From: Salsipaludibacter sp963812245
Lineage (GTDB): Bacteria; Actinomycetota; Nitriliruptoria; Nitriliruptorales; Nitriliruptoraceae
Length of the DNA: 64,000 nt
Reading direction: 5' to 3'
NCBI GenBank assembly: GCA_963812245.1
Contig: CAWEUK010000001.1
Span: 1-64,000 of the forward strand
Positions 18,259 through 26,594 of this stretch are shown here, piece after piece (position 1 is the stretch's first letter; every line of letters starts with the position of its first letter). A program made the translations under genes and the position numbers. Below the pieces are notes generated by a model. It worked only from the letters and a program-made list of their open reading frames with translations, ran no database searches and was not told where the DNA came from.

Positions 18259-20460
18259 ATGCGCACCTTCATCGCAGCAATCGTCGCCCTGGCCGCGGTC
18301 GCGGCCGCCGTGTGGGTCGGGTTCGACCTGCTGCAGCCGCGCGTCGAGGATTCCACGGTCGCGTCCAACCCCGACCAGGCCGCCCAGTTGGCAGCCACCG
18401 AGTTCGCGGCTGCATGGGGCGCCGGTGACGCCGAGGCGATGGCCGCACTGGTGCATCGCGACGACAGCGCGGGTCTGGACGAGTTCCTGGCGACCTCGGA
18501 CCAGATGACGGCGGCGCTGGCGGTGCAGGAGGTCCGCCTCGACATCGACGCCGTCAGCGGCGGCGACCAGCGCCGCGTGGCAGACGCGACCGTCACGGTC
18601 ACGGTGGACGTTGCTGCGCCCGCTGCGGAACCGACCGAGGCCACGTCGGCCAGTCCGGCAGCCGACACCGCGACCCCCGGAACCGCCACGACGCCCGCCG
18701 ACCCCGACGCCACCGACGACCCCACGACGCCCGCGACCGATGCGACCGATGCGACCGCCACCGTCGAGGTCTCCTGGCCCACCCAACTGGCGCTGGTCGA
18801 GCGCCAGGCCGGATGGCTGGTGGTGCCGGCCCGCACGACCGTCCACCCGGGGATGCGGCGCGACACGCTGTTCGCACGCACGTCCACCGAGCCGGTGCGC
18901 GCGTCGATCCTCGACATCAACGGCACGCCCCTGACCAGCCACGCGGAGCTGGTGACGCTGGGCATCGTGCCGGGGCAACTCGGTGACCTCGCCCAGCTCG
19001 AGACCGCCTGGGGCGAGGTCCTGCCCAACAGCCAGACCCAACTCCTCGACGTGTTGGGCAAGGGATCGCTGGTCGACGACTGGTACTACCCGGTCGTGTC
19101 CATCTCCCAGGACGACGCTGCCCGCGCCTGGCCGCGCCTGCGCACCCTGCCCGGCGTGACACGCCGTGACTTCGACGGCACCACGACAGGATCGACCTTC
19201 GGCACGCACGTGCTGGGGCAAGTGGGCCAGCCCACGGCCGAGCAGATCGAACAACTGGGCGTGACCGAGGGCGAACCCACGGGTGTGTCGGGCCTGGAAC
19301 TGGCGCTCAACGGGCAACTGGCGGGGTCGTCACGCACCGCGATCGCCATCGTCGACGACGCCGACGGCTCGGTGGTGGTGCCGATCCACGAGTTCCAGTC
19401 CAGCGGGTCCGGACCGGTCGCGACCTCGCTGGACGCCGACGTGCAGCGAGCGATCGAGTCCGCACTTCTGGGGGTGTCCGACCCCGTGGCCATCGTCGCC
19501 GTGCGAACCGATGGCGGCATCGCCGGGGCTGCGTCGCGCCCGGTCGAGGGATTCAACCGGGCGTTCGAGGGTCAGTACGCACCCGGTGACGCGATCACCC
19601 CGATGACCGGGATCTCGCTGGTCACCGCCGGTTCGAGCATGGATGCCGCGGTCGACTGCCCCGCGCGGGCCGTCGTGGCGGGGGCCGCGGTGGACGCCCC
19701 CGACGACCTCGGGCTGGTTGACCTGCGCAGGGCGATCGCGGCCGGCTGCGACACCAGCGTCGCGCAACAGACCCGGGACCTGGAACCAGACCAGACGACG
19801 ACGGCGCTGGCCATGGGCTTCGAACAGGACCCTCAACTGCCGCTGGCAGCCACCGTGCCCACCTGGGTCGAGCCGATCGACACGACCGAGGCAGTTCGCG
19901 CCGCAGTGGGCCAGGGCCGCGTGCTCGCCACGCCACTGCTGATCGCCACGATGGGTGCCGAGGCCATCGCAGACGCCGACCTGTCGCCATGGCTGCTGCA
20001 GGACCAGGCGGTCGAACCCGCGGCGCCCACGGTCGACCTCGCACCGCTGCGCGAGGTGCTCCAGGCCGGCCTGGCACGGGGTGGCTCCGGGGCCGGGCTG
20101 CTGCCGGCGACGACGAGCCAGGGTGACGTCGCGCCCACCCCCACGGCCACTGCCACCACCGGCCCGACGCCACCCGCTGCCCAGGCCTCCCCACCCGCCG
20201 CGACACCGTCACAGGACGCCGGCACGGCCAGCCCGGCCGCCACCACGGCACCACCCGCGACCACGCCGACCGCCACGTTGGAGGGAGCCGTGTCGGGGAC
20301 CGGTTCCTCCACCGGCAGCGCCGAGATCCACTCGTGGGTCTTCGCCACCGTCGGCGATCTCGGCATCGCGATCGTGGTCGAGAACTCCGACGGCGACATG
20401 GCACTGGCGCAGGCCTTGATGCAGCGGGTGGATCGCGAACTCGTCGAACTGCGCAACTGA
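18259..20460 (+). CDS. penicillin-binding-protein-like, transpeptidase motifs degenerate
   Basis: 733 residues. One N-terminal membrane anchor (about 3-22). An NTF2-like domain (about 30-190) is interrupted by a Pro/Thr/Asp-rich insert. A PBP dimerisation-like part (about 200-390) is followed by a transpeptidase-like domain. The expected motifs are changed: SxxK reads GDAITP after YAPG (near 440), SxN reads GCD (near 494), and KTG reads STGS (near 683, in SSTGSAEIHSW). Catalytic Ser and Lys are therefore absent. A second Thr/Pro/Ala-rich insert lies at about 615-675. The architecture is that of MecA_N/PBP2-type cell-wall enzymes, but this copy is probably a non-catalytic scaffold or sensor. 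Monocistronic, divergent from kgd. Confidence 0.8.
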   Translation: MRTFIAAIVALAAVAAAVWVGFDLLQPRVEDSTVASNPDQAAQLAATEFAAAWGAGDAEAMAALVHRDDSAGLDEFLATSDQMTAALAVQEVRLDIDAVSGGDQRRVADATVTVTVDVAAPAAEPTEATSASPAADTATPGTATTPADPDATDDPTTPATDATDATATVEVSWPTQLALVERQAGWLVVPARTTVHPGMRRDTLFARTSTEPVRASILDINGTPLTSHAELVTLGIVPGQLGDLAQLETAWGEVLPNSQTQLLDVLGKGSLVDDWYYPVVSISQDDAARAWPRLRTLPGVTRRDFDGTTTGSTFGTHVLGQVGQPTAEQIEQLGVTEGEPTGVSGLELALNGQLAGSSRTAIAIVDDADGSVVVPIHEFQSSGSGPVATSLDADVQRAIESALLGVSDPVAIVAVRTDGGIAGAASRPVEGFNRAFEGQYAPGDAITPMTGISLVTAGSSMDAAVDCPARAVVAGAAVDAPDDLGLVDLRRAIAAGCDTSVAQQTRDLEPDQTTTALAMGFEQDPQLPLAATVPTWVEPIDTTEAVRAAVGQGRVLATPLLIATMGAEAIADADLSPWLLQDQAVEPAAPTVDLAPLREVLQAGLARGGSGAGLLPATTSQGDVAPTPTATATTGPTPPAAQASPPAATPSQDAGTASPAATTAPPATTPTATLEGAVSGTGSSTGSAEIHSWVFATVGDLGIAIVVENSDGDMALAQALMQRVDRELVELRN

Positions 20461-20524
20461 AGTACGATTCGATGCCCTGACGGCTCGACAGGGCTGCCAC
20501 GACCGCCTTCACCGGGAGCATGCC

Positions 20525-20749
20525 ATGTCCGCCACTTCTGCCCTGGTCCTGCTGGCACAGGCAACCGCCGCGGAGGCGACGCCGGTGGGGCCGTGGATCA
20601 TCCTGCCGACGCTGGTCATGCTGTCGGCAGCCGTCGCGGTCGCCCCGGTGTGGCCCTGGAGCCGCGGCTGGGGCTGGCCCATGGCGGGCATGTTCGGGGT
20701 GACAGCGGCCACGGCGGCCATGTTCACGGTGGCCTGGCTGTTCACGTGA
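20525..20749 (+). CDS. small membrane protein with two transmembrane segments
   Basis: 74 residues. Two hydrophobic stretches (about 22-42 and 52-73) are separated by a Trp-rich, Pro-containing loop (VWPWSRGWGWPM). GGGAG lies upstream of the ATG. The stop overlaps the GTG of the channel-like gene (GTGA), so the two are translationally coupled and may form one membrane complex. I do not recognise a family. It could be an accessory subunit of the downstream protein (inference from coupling only). Confidence 0.6.
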   Translation: MSATSALVLLAQATAAEATPVGPWIILPTLVMLSAAVAVAPVWPWSRGWGWPMAGMFGVTAATAAMFTVAWLFT

Positions 20750-21849
20750 CGATCGCACCCGTCGTCGTGACGGTCCTGATCGGGCTGGCGGGCGTGCTGG
20801 TGGTGGGACTGGCGCTGCTGTCGGCGATCGAGACCCTGGTCCTGCCGCGAGGCGGCAACACGCGAACCGCGTTGGCAATGATGACGCTGACGCGCAAGAC
20901 CCTGCTGGCGCTGTCCGGGCGGCGCAGTTCAGCCCGCCGCGAGCGCGCGCTGGCGATGGTCGCCCCGGTCGCACTGCTGCTCATGCCCATCGCCTGGCTG
21001 GTGCAGATCTGGTTCGGGTATGCCCTGATGTTTCGTGCCAGCGGCGTCGCGGGGGCGTGGGAGCCCTTCCGGCTGGCGGGGTCATCGATCCTCACACTGG
21101 GCTTCGCCACGGGCACGACCGCGTTCCAGGACGTGCTGACCTTCTCGGCTGCCACCCTGGGGCTGGGGGTCCTGACGCTGCTGATCGCGTACCTGCCGAC
21201 CATGTACACCGCCTTCTCCGAACGCGAGACCCAGGTGTCGCTGTTGGCGGTGCGTGCCGGCACGCCGCCCACGGCCCGCGTCTTCATGGAGCGATACGCC
21301 GCCATCGGGATGGGGTCCGACGACATGGGTGACGTCGCCGAGCTCCTGTTCGTGTGGGAGGAGTGGTTCGCCCAGCTGCGCGAGACCCACACGACGCTGG
21401 CTGCCCTGCCGCTGTTTCGATCGTCGAATCCCGCACAGTCGTGGATCACGGCCGCCGGCACGGTGCTCGACACCGCCAGCCTGCTGCACTCCACGGTCGT
21501 CGCGGCGCCTCGAACGGCAGCCGCCCTGTGCATCAGGTCAGGCTTCCTCGCACTGCGCGACATCGCCAGCATCTACGGCCTGCCCTTCGACGCCGACCCG
21601 GCCCCCGACGACGCCATCAGCATCGGGCGTGCGGAGTACGACTCGGTCTACGACCAGATGGCGGCGGCCGGCATCGAACTGCGCGAGCGTGAGCAGGCAT
21701 GGCGCGACTTCGCCGGGTGGCGGGTCAACTACGACACGCCACTGCTCGAATTGGCGGCGATGCTGGAGGCGCCCCAGGCCCCATGGACCAGCGATCGACC
21801 ACCCCTCAACGGCCACAGCCGCATGGGACGCCCGACGTCACGTCGCTGA
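20746..21849 (+). CDS. ion-channel-like membrane protein with cytosolic C-terminal domain
   Basis: 367 residues from a GTG at 20746 that overlaps the upstream stop; the longer frame crosses the previous gene. Hydrophobic helices lie at about 4-26 and 68-92. A pore-like re-entrant segment, SSILTLGFATG (about 107-117), is followed by a third helix (about 128-152). The arrangement helix - pore loop TxGxx - helix resembles the two-TM potassium-channel unit. The filter would read TLGFA rather than TVGYG. About 210 soluble residues follow, with no recognised domain. A non-selective or otherwise altered channel is possible. Confidence in channel activity is low. Confidence 0.6.
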   Translation: MTIAPVVVTVLIGLAGVLVVGLALLSAIETLVLPRGGNTRTALAMMTLTRKTLLALSGRRSSARRERALAMVAPVALLLMPIAWLVQIWFGYALMFRASGVAGAWEPFRLAGSSILTLGFATGTTAFQDVLTFSAATLGLGVLTLLIAYLPTMYTAFSERETQVSLLAVRAGTPPTARVFMERYAAIGMGSDDMGDVAELLFVWEEWFAQLRETHTTLAALPLFRSSNPAQSWITAAGTVLDTASLLHSTVVAAPRTAAALCIRSGFLALRDIASIYGLPFDADPAPDDAISIGRAEYDSVYDQMAAAGIELREREQAWRDFAGWRVNYDTPLLELAAMLEAPQAPWTSDRPPLNGHSRMGRPTSRR

Positions 21850-21896
21850 CCCGGGCCGGCCAGCGCGGGTCGCCGTCATCGAAACGATCACCAGGC

Positions 21897-22214
21897 TCAG
21901 GCCACCCAGCCCGGGTCGCCGTCGTCGGTGACGATCGGCAGGTCGGCGGACTCCCACGCATGCATCCCGCCCTCCATGTTGTGGGCGGTGAAGCCAGCCC
22001 GGTTGAGGGCAGCCGTCACGGCACCACTGCGGTTGCCGGAGCGACAGATGGCGACGATCGGTTGGTCCGTCGGCAGGTCGGCGATGCGGGCGTTGAGGTC
22101 ACCCATCGGGATGTGGACGGCCTCGGCCACGTGACCTGCGTCCCACTCGTCGTGCTCGCGCACGTCGAGCAGGAAATGGTCGTCGATGTGGCCGTGGGCC
22201 TGTGACGGGGTCAT
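21897..22214 (-). CDS. single-domain rhodanese-like sulfurtransferase
   Basis: 105 residues from ATG 22214, with CAGGAGAG 6 bp upstream; the frame is open a little further. A single rhodanese domain shows LLDVREHDEWDAGHV and the active-site loop ICRSGNRSG with Cys57. It accepts a sulfane sulfur as persulfide on that Cys. The loop length (Cys plus five) fits thiosulfate:thiol sulfurtransferases of the GlpE/PspE type. It is a cytoplasmic protein, monocistronic and convergent with the channel-like gene. The sulfur donor and acceptor are unknown. Confidence 0.88.
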   Translation of the reverse strand: MTPSQAHGHIDDHFLLDVREHDEWDAGHVAEAVHIPMGDLNARIADLPTDQPIVAICRSGNRSGAVTAALNRAGFTAHNMEGGMHAWESADLPIVTDDGDPGWVA

Positions 22215-22320
22215 GGTCTCTCCTGGCGGCGCAGCTGCGGGTTGGGCACGGGCAGCATAGGCAGCCACGGCGAGTCGGCGACGAGCGGCCCGGCCGTTGG
22301 TCCACGGTGAACTCGGTCAG

Positions 22321-22377
22321 CTGTGGACAAGGACGTGGACAACCGCCTCTACCTGCTGTTGAGAAAGTGTGGAAACC
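22321..22377 (-). other. cluster of DnaA-box-like 9-mers
   Basis: Three sites read the same way on the minus strand: TTGTCCACA (22322-22330), TTGTCCACG (22334-22342) and TTTCCACAC (22368-22376). TTGTCCACA is the form favoured in high-GC actinobacteria. They lie in a 218-bp gene-free stretch (22215-22432) of noticeably lower GC than its surroundings. No dnaA, dnaN or other origin gene is near. Confidence 0.35.
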
Positions 22378-22432
22378 AAACTCTCTCACCCTCAAGGAAA
22401 GGTTGATGCAGTCGCGCCAGTTCGGATCTTCG

Positions 22433-22894
22433 TCAGGGTTTGGAGACCGAAACTCGCAACAGCCGTGCTGAAAGATGGTGCGTGAGCCTGGGGACAACCT
22501 CTGTGGCCATCCACAGGTCGTAGTCCACTCGATCTGGGGAGAACCGGTACTCGCGACGCACCTGCAGGACCTCGACAGCCGTTTTCGTGCGGTGCACGGG
22601 CCCGGCCACGCGAAGCGTGCCATCCTCGAGCGTGCCCGACGAGGTCTCGGCCAGTCCCGTCGGCTGGGCAATGACCCATTCCACGGCGCCCGCGCCGCAC
22701 CACCGCAGCCACCCGACCTCCATGTGCATCGGCCCCTCGGGACCCCAGGTGCGCTGACTCGTCGAGCAGAACGGCTTGGGCGTGGTCGCCACGACCAGTT
22801 CCTCCTCGTAGTCGAAGTCGGCGATCGTCGGGAAGTGGCCGTGGCCACTGCCCCGCCAGGTCCCGACGAGCGGGTGGAGTTGCGGCAGGGTCAT
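22433..22894 (-). CDS. nitrobindin-type heme-binding protein (FABP-like, DUF1794)
   Basis: 153 residues. The ten-stranded barrel signature is clear: LVGTWRGSGHG at the N-terminus, GPMHMEVGWLR in the middle, EWVIAQPTGLAE, and HHLSARLLR at the end carrying the putative proximal heme His. Actinobacterial and THAP4 nitrobindins bind ferric heme and react with NO or peroxynitrite. The ATG overlaps the stop of the upstream hypothetical gene by 4 bp. It is probably a cytoplasmic heme protein for nitrogen-oxide defence. The C-terminal tail is short (VSVSKP). Confidence 0.88.
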   Translation of the reverse strand: MTLPQLHPLVGTWRGSGHGHFPTIADFDYEEELVVATTPKPFCSTSQRTWGPEGPMHMEVGWLRWCGAGAVEWVIAQPTGLAETSSGTLEDGTLRVAGPVHRTKTAVEVLQVRREYRFSPDRVDYDLWMATEVVPRLTHHLSARLLRVSVSKP

Positions 22895-24015
22895 CCGTGG
22901 TCCTCGCTGTCGCGGTCGTCACCGTGCTGGTCACCGGTGGCGTCGTCGTCCTCGTCACGGTCGTTGTCCTCGGCCGCCACGGCCACGGTCCAGCCATCCG
23001 GGTGCGTGACCGCCAGGTGCAGGCGCCACCCGTGCTGGCCCCCGTCGTCGAACTCGTGGAACTGGCAGTCCTCCAGTTCGAACTCGAGTTCGTCGGGATC
23101 ATCCCAGTCCGCCAGTCGATCCCCGACGAGGGTGCGCATGGCCCACCATGTCGCCGACCGTCCTGCGGCCAGGCCACGCCGGCGCCCCCGCGCACCGCCG
23201 GAGGCCGCGGCCCAGGTCATCCACGCCATGGCATCGACGAGGCCGATCCTCCGCATCCGGACCGGGCCCGCCACCAGGGCCGCGATCGCACCCCCGGCAT
23301 CGCCGTCGACCACGATGGCGTCGGCAGCCCCGGTCGATGCGGTTGCCCATGGCTCGACGAGTCCCAGGAACGCGGTTTCGACCTGGTCGTCGGGTACCTC
23401 GGGCGCCGGGGCGGCGGCCAGGTCGACCCAGTTCCCCGCCTGCGTCCGCGACGGGGCAGGAACCAGGACCTCGGCTGGTCGATAGGTGGCCACGGGCGCC
23501 ACTCCCTCCCACGGTTGCCACTGGGCGGGGACGTCCAGGTGCACCACCTCAGCACGTTCATCCTCCCCCAGGTCCTCGCCGCGAGCGATGCGCTCGACGG
23601 CCACCACCCCACGCACCGGCCCGCCGGGCAGCGCATCGGCCACCTCGCCCCAGGCATGGTGCTGGGCCAGCACCTCGGTGAGCGGTCCGAGCGTGTGTCG
23701 ATCGTGGCCGGCCAGCGTGGCCGGCACCGCCAGGCCGACTGGTCCATCCAGGGCCAGCCGGTAGCCGGCGTAGGCCGCCGGGCCCCACAACTGCCGCCCA
23801 GTGCGATCCAGCGCCTCGATGGCACCGATCCGCAGGGCCTCGACTGCCGCCCAATCCTCGCGCGAGGCCCGGGCATCGACAGCGCGCACCAGCTCGTCGA
23901 GATCGCCCCGATGCAGCAGGCCCGCCAGGTCATGCATCAGGTGTGCCTTCGATCTGGGGCGAAGCCGAGACAGGTCATGAACCCTGCCACCGGGCCACGG
24001 GAACCTCGACGTCAC
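22891..24015 (-). CDS. uncharacterised protein with acidic C-terminal tail
   Basis: 374 residues from GTG 24015; an ATG at 23937 is an alternative start. No signal peptide or clear membrane helix. The N-terminal half is helical with regular Leu/Ala and Glu/Arg spacing. The region around AIVVDGDAGGAIAALVAGPVRM (split by Gly) may be a beta-alpha unit. There is a conserved-looking Trp cluster (ATWWAMRTLVGDRLADWDD), and the tail is nearly all Asp/Glu/Gly/His. I do not recognise a family. The 4-bp overlap with the nitrobindin gene suggests a functional link. It could be a partner, regulator or client of the heme protein (inference). Confidence 0.6.
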   Translation of the reverse strand: MTSRFPWPGGRVHDLSRLRPRSKAHLMHDLAGLLHRGDLDELVRAVDARASREDWAAVEALRIGAIEALDRTGRQLWGPAAYAGYRLALDGPVGLAVPATLAGHDRHTLGPLTEVLAQHHAWGEVADALPGGPVRGVVAVERIARGEDLGEDERAEVVHLDVPAQWQPWEGVAPVATYRPAEVLVPAPSRTQAGNWVDLAAAPAPEVPDDQVETAFLGLVEPWATASTGAADAIVVDGDAGGAIAALVAGPVRMRRIGLVDAMAWMTWAAASGGARGRRRGLAAGRSATWWAMRTLVGDRLADWDDPDELEFELEDCQFHEFDDGGQHGWRLHLAVTHPDGWTVAVAAEDNDRDEDDDATGDQHGDDRDSEDHG

Positions 24016-24093
24016 TCCACAGCCTACGACGGCCCCGGCATGCCACGGTCGGTCTAGCCTCGCTGGTCAGCGCCACCTCGAAAGGCATGCCCT

Positions 24094-24795
24094 GTGGCCC
24101 AGTCCCTGCTCGTCATCCACCACGATCCGATCGTGGGCCTCGACCGTCTCGAACCATCGCTGACCGCGCGCGACCTCGACCTCACCCATGTCGATGCCAC
24201 GACCGACGACCTGCCCGATCCGGCTGCCCACGACGGGGTGTTGATCCTCGGCAGCCGGGAAAGCGTGGCCGACCCCGATGACCTCCCGGCGTTCGTCGAG
24301 CCAGAGCTTGCCTTCCTCCGGGCGGCGGCCGACGCCGAGGTGCCGGTGATGGGCATCTGCCTTGGTGCCCAACTGCTCGCACTGGCCCATGGCGGCACGG
24401 TGTCCAGGCGCGAGACGCCCGAGGTCGCCATGGTGGCCGTGCACCGGACGACGCCCGGTACCACCGACCCGGTGACGGCCGGCTGGCCCGACGGCGCCCC
24501 CAGCCTCGCCCACCACAACGACGAGGTCACGATCCTGCCCGAGGGCGCCGAACAGCTGCTGGTGGGCTCGGACGGCCCCACGATGTGGCGACTCGGATCC
24601 GCCCACGCGACCCAACTCCACCCCGAGGCCGGGATCGAGACCCTGGCGCGGTGGAACGAGGAACTGGACCCGGAGATGCCCGACCGGGCCGGCGTGGATC
24701 TCGAGACATTCATGGCCCGTGCCACAGCGCTGGACGGTCAGGCACGGGCGGCGGGCATCAGCCTGATCATGCGCTGGGTCGATGGCCTGGGCTGA
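24094..24795 (+). CDS. type 1 glutamine amidotransferase (GMP-synthase-like)
   Basis: 233 residues from GTG 24094, with AAAGG upstream. A class I GATase domain: the nucleophile elbow GICLGAQLLA has Cys89, and the His/Glu pair lies in QLHPE (His176, Glu178), so the triad is complete. It resembles stand-alone YfeJ/GuaA-like amidotransferases. These hydrolyse glutamine or remove gamma-glutamyl groups; the acceptor partner is unknown here. It stands alone, divergent from the hypothetical/nitrobindin pair. A TAGCCT box at 24055-24060 may be its -10. Confidence 0.85.
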   Translation: MAQSLLVIHHDPIVGLDRLEPSLTARDLDLTHVDATTDDLPDPAAHDGVLILGSRESVADPDDLPAFVEPELAFLRAAADAEVPVMGICLGAQLLALAHGGTVSRRETPEVAMVAVHRTTPGTTDPVTAGWPDGAPSLAHHNDEVTILPEGAEQLLVGSDGPTMWRLGSAHATQLHPEAGIETLARWNEELDPEMPDRAGVDLETFMARATALDGQARAAGISLIMRWVDGLG

Positions 24796-24864
24796 CCCGC
24801 CACCGCATCGAGGGTGGCGGTGCCGAGTGACAGCAGTCAGTGCCGGTGGCGCGCCCTCGAGGTC

Positions 24865-25134
24865 TCAGCCGCCGGCAACGGCGGGCACGAGCGTCACGAT
24901 GTCGTCCGCAGCCAGGGGCACGCCCATGCCCCCGATCGACCGCACGTCCTCCATGCCCACGAAGACGTTGAGCCACGGTGCGATCCTGCCATCGACCAGG
25001 ATCCGTTCGCCGATCGGCGGATGCCGGCGCACGAGGTCGTCGATCGCCGTGGCCACGTCCGGACCGGCGACCGCCACCTCGATGGCACCGTCGGCCAGGG
25101 GGCGCAGGGGGGCGGGAAGACGGATCGTGGGCAT
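24865..25134 (-). CDS. MoaD/ThiS-family sulfur-carrier-like protein
   Basis: 89 residues from ATG 25134. It has a beta-grasp pattern (IRLPAPLRPLADG, VDGRIAPWLNVFVGMEDV, DDIVTLVPAVAGG) and ends in the Gly-Gly needed for adenylation and thiocarboxylation. It is a stand-alone gene with no moaE, thiG, cysM or E1-like partner in the window. It could serve molybdopterin, cysteine or thiamine synthesis. The ubiquitin-like fold and C-terminal GG are visible; the pathway is not. Confidence 0.82.
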   Translation of the reverse strand: MPTIRLPAPLRPLADGAIEVAVAGPDVATAIDDLVRRHPPIGERILVDGRIAPWLNVFVGMEDVRSIGGMGVPLAADDIVTLVPAVAGG

Positions 25135-25305
25135 GCCACCATGCAACCACGTGAAGCGGCTCGCAGTTGCCGGGCGTGATCCGGCAGCCACCACGCGGCA
25201 TCCGGCCCCACGGCGCGGCGGGCGACCGGGGCGCGGAGATCCACGCTCGGAGGCGGGTGGCTGGCGGGTGCGGCCAGCCCAGCCGCCAGGACCACGGGGA
25301 CAGGT

Positions 25306-26553
25306 TCAGTCAGGAGGGTCGGGCGGCTGCGTGCGGCGACGATCCCGAAGCGCGCGCAGTTGCTGGCTGAGCACGGCGACACTGCCCGGCCTGGGCGCTG
25401 GCAGCGGCACGCCATCCAGGAACTGGTCGGGTTCGGACAGGTGGGCCATGGCCGGCACCCTGGTCGCCAGGACGTACAGCGTGATGAGCTTGATGGCTGC
25501 GACCGTCGGAATCGCGACCAACATGCCGACGATCCCGAACATCGTTGCCGCCACGATCAGTGACAGGATGATCGTGACCGGATGCACGTGCACCGTGCGG
25601 GCCAGGATCGACGGCGTGATCACGTGGTTGTCGAGTTGCTGGACGGCCACCATCACCGCCACCACCAGCAGCGCCTGGGTCGTGCCTCCGCCGACGGTCA
25701 GTGCCACCACCACACCGATCACGCCACCCAGGACCGGGCCGACGAACGGCACCAGGTTGAACAGCCCGGTGGCGGCGCCGATGATCGCCCAGAACGGCAG
25801 TCCGAGCAGGCCCAGCCCGACCGCCGTGGCCACACCGACGAAGGTCGCCACCAGCAACTGCCCCCGGAAGTAGGCCCCGACGGTGGACAGGATGCGTCGG
25901 CCCACGTCCATGACCTCACCGCGGTGGGCGGGCGGGATCATCCGCTGGATGCCGGACGCCGCCCGAGGAAGGTCGGCCAGCACGTAGAAGGCCAACACCG
26001 GTGCCAGCACCACTCCCAGCACCCCGGTCACGAGCGACCCCAGCACGGCCCGCACGGTGGCGAGCAGACCAACGACCTGGTCACCATTGCCCTCGACCAG
26101 TGAGGCGACCCACTCGCCCGTGTCCTGGCCATCGGCGGAAGCCGGGATCAGGCCGGACAACCCGACGGGTTCGAGCAGGCGTTGCAGCGCCTCGCGGACG
26201 CCCACCAGGATCTCGGGCAGCCCCTGCAGCAGGGCGGCGAACTGGCGGGACAGCAGTGGCACGAGCGTCCAGCCCAGGACCACCAGGATGCCGATGGCCA
26301 CGACGTAGGTGATCGCCGTTGCCAGCACGCGGGGCATGCCCATGCGCGCCATGCGGTCGACCAGGGGAGCGAACAGGTAGACCAGGATCGTGGCCAAGAG
26401 GATCGGGGCCAGCAGGAACTGGATCGGTTCCCGGAAGATGGCGAGGAATCCCCAGGCCAACACCCCCAGGCCAACGAGTGTCCAGACGGTGACCAACCAC
26501 CGCATCGGTGTCCGCGGCGTCGTGTCCGACTGCGGCGTGGTGTCCGGTTCCAC
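25306..26553 (-). CDS. AI-2E/PerM-family transporter
   Basis: 415 residues from GTG 26553. Two hydrophobic helices at the N-terminus (about 18-60), a further one near 75-100, a soluble part (about 105-165), and a C-terminal block of about five helices including GLPFWAIIGAATGLFNLVPF and the family signature VQQLDNHVITP. This is the typical eight-helix PerM/TqsA layout. Members export small molecules or act as Na+/H+ antiporters; substrate is not predictable. The cytoplasmic C-terminus is Arg/Pro-rich. It sits 41 bp downstream of the LytR_C gene and may be cotranscribed. Confidence 0.86.
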   Translation of the reverse strand: MEPDTTPQSDTTPRTPMRWLVTVWTLVGLGVLAWGFLAIFREPIQFLLAPILLATILVYLFAPLVDRMARMGMPRVLATAITYVVAIGILVVLGWTLVPLLSRQFAALLQGLPEILVGVREALQRLLEPVGLSGLIPASADGQDTGEWVASLVEGNGDQVVGLLATVRAVLGSLVTGVLGVVLAPVLAFYVLADLPRAASGIQRMIPPAHRGEVMDVGRRILSTVGAYFRGQLLVATFVGVATAVGLGLLGLPFWAIIGAATGLFNLVPFVGPVLGGVIGVVVALTVGGGTTQALLVVAVMVAVQQLDNHVITPSILARTVHVHPVTIILSLIVAATMFGIVGMLVAIPTVAAIKLITLYVLATRVPAMAHLSEPDQFLDGVPLPAPRPGSVAVLSQQLRALRDRRRTQPPDPPD

Positions 26554-26594
26554 CGCCGCCCCCTGTTCCTCCCCGCCGGCCCTGCGACCGTCGC

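Noticed and set aside
15554..18508. 984-codon rightward ORF opposite kgd
   Set aside because: Val/Asp/Gly-rich mirror of kgd codons; no motif, and kgd is unambiguous.
22321..22377. Chromosomal replication origin
   Set aside because: Only three boxes, and no dnaA, dnaN, gyrB or AT-rich unwinding region nearby.
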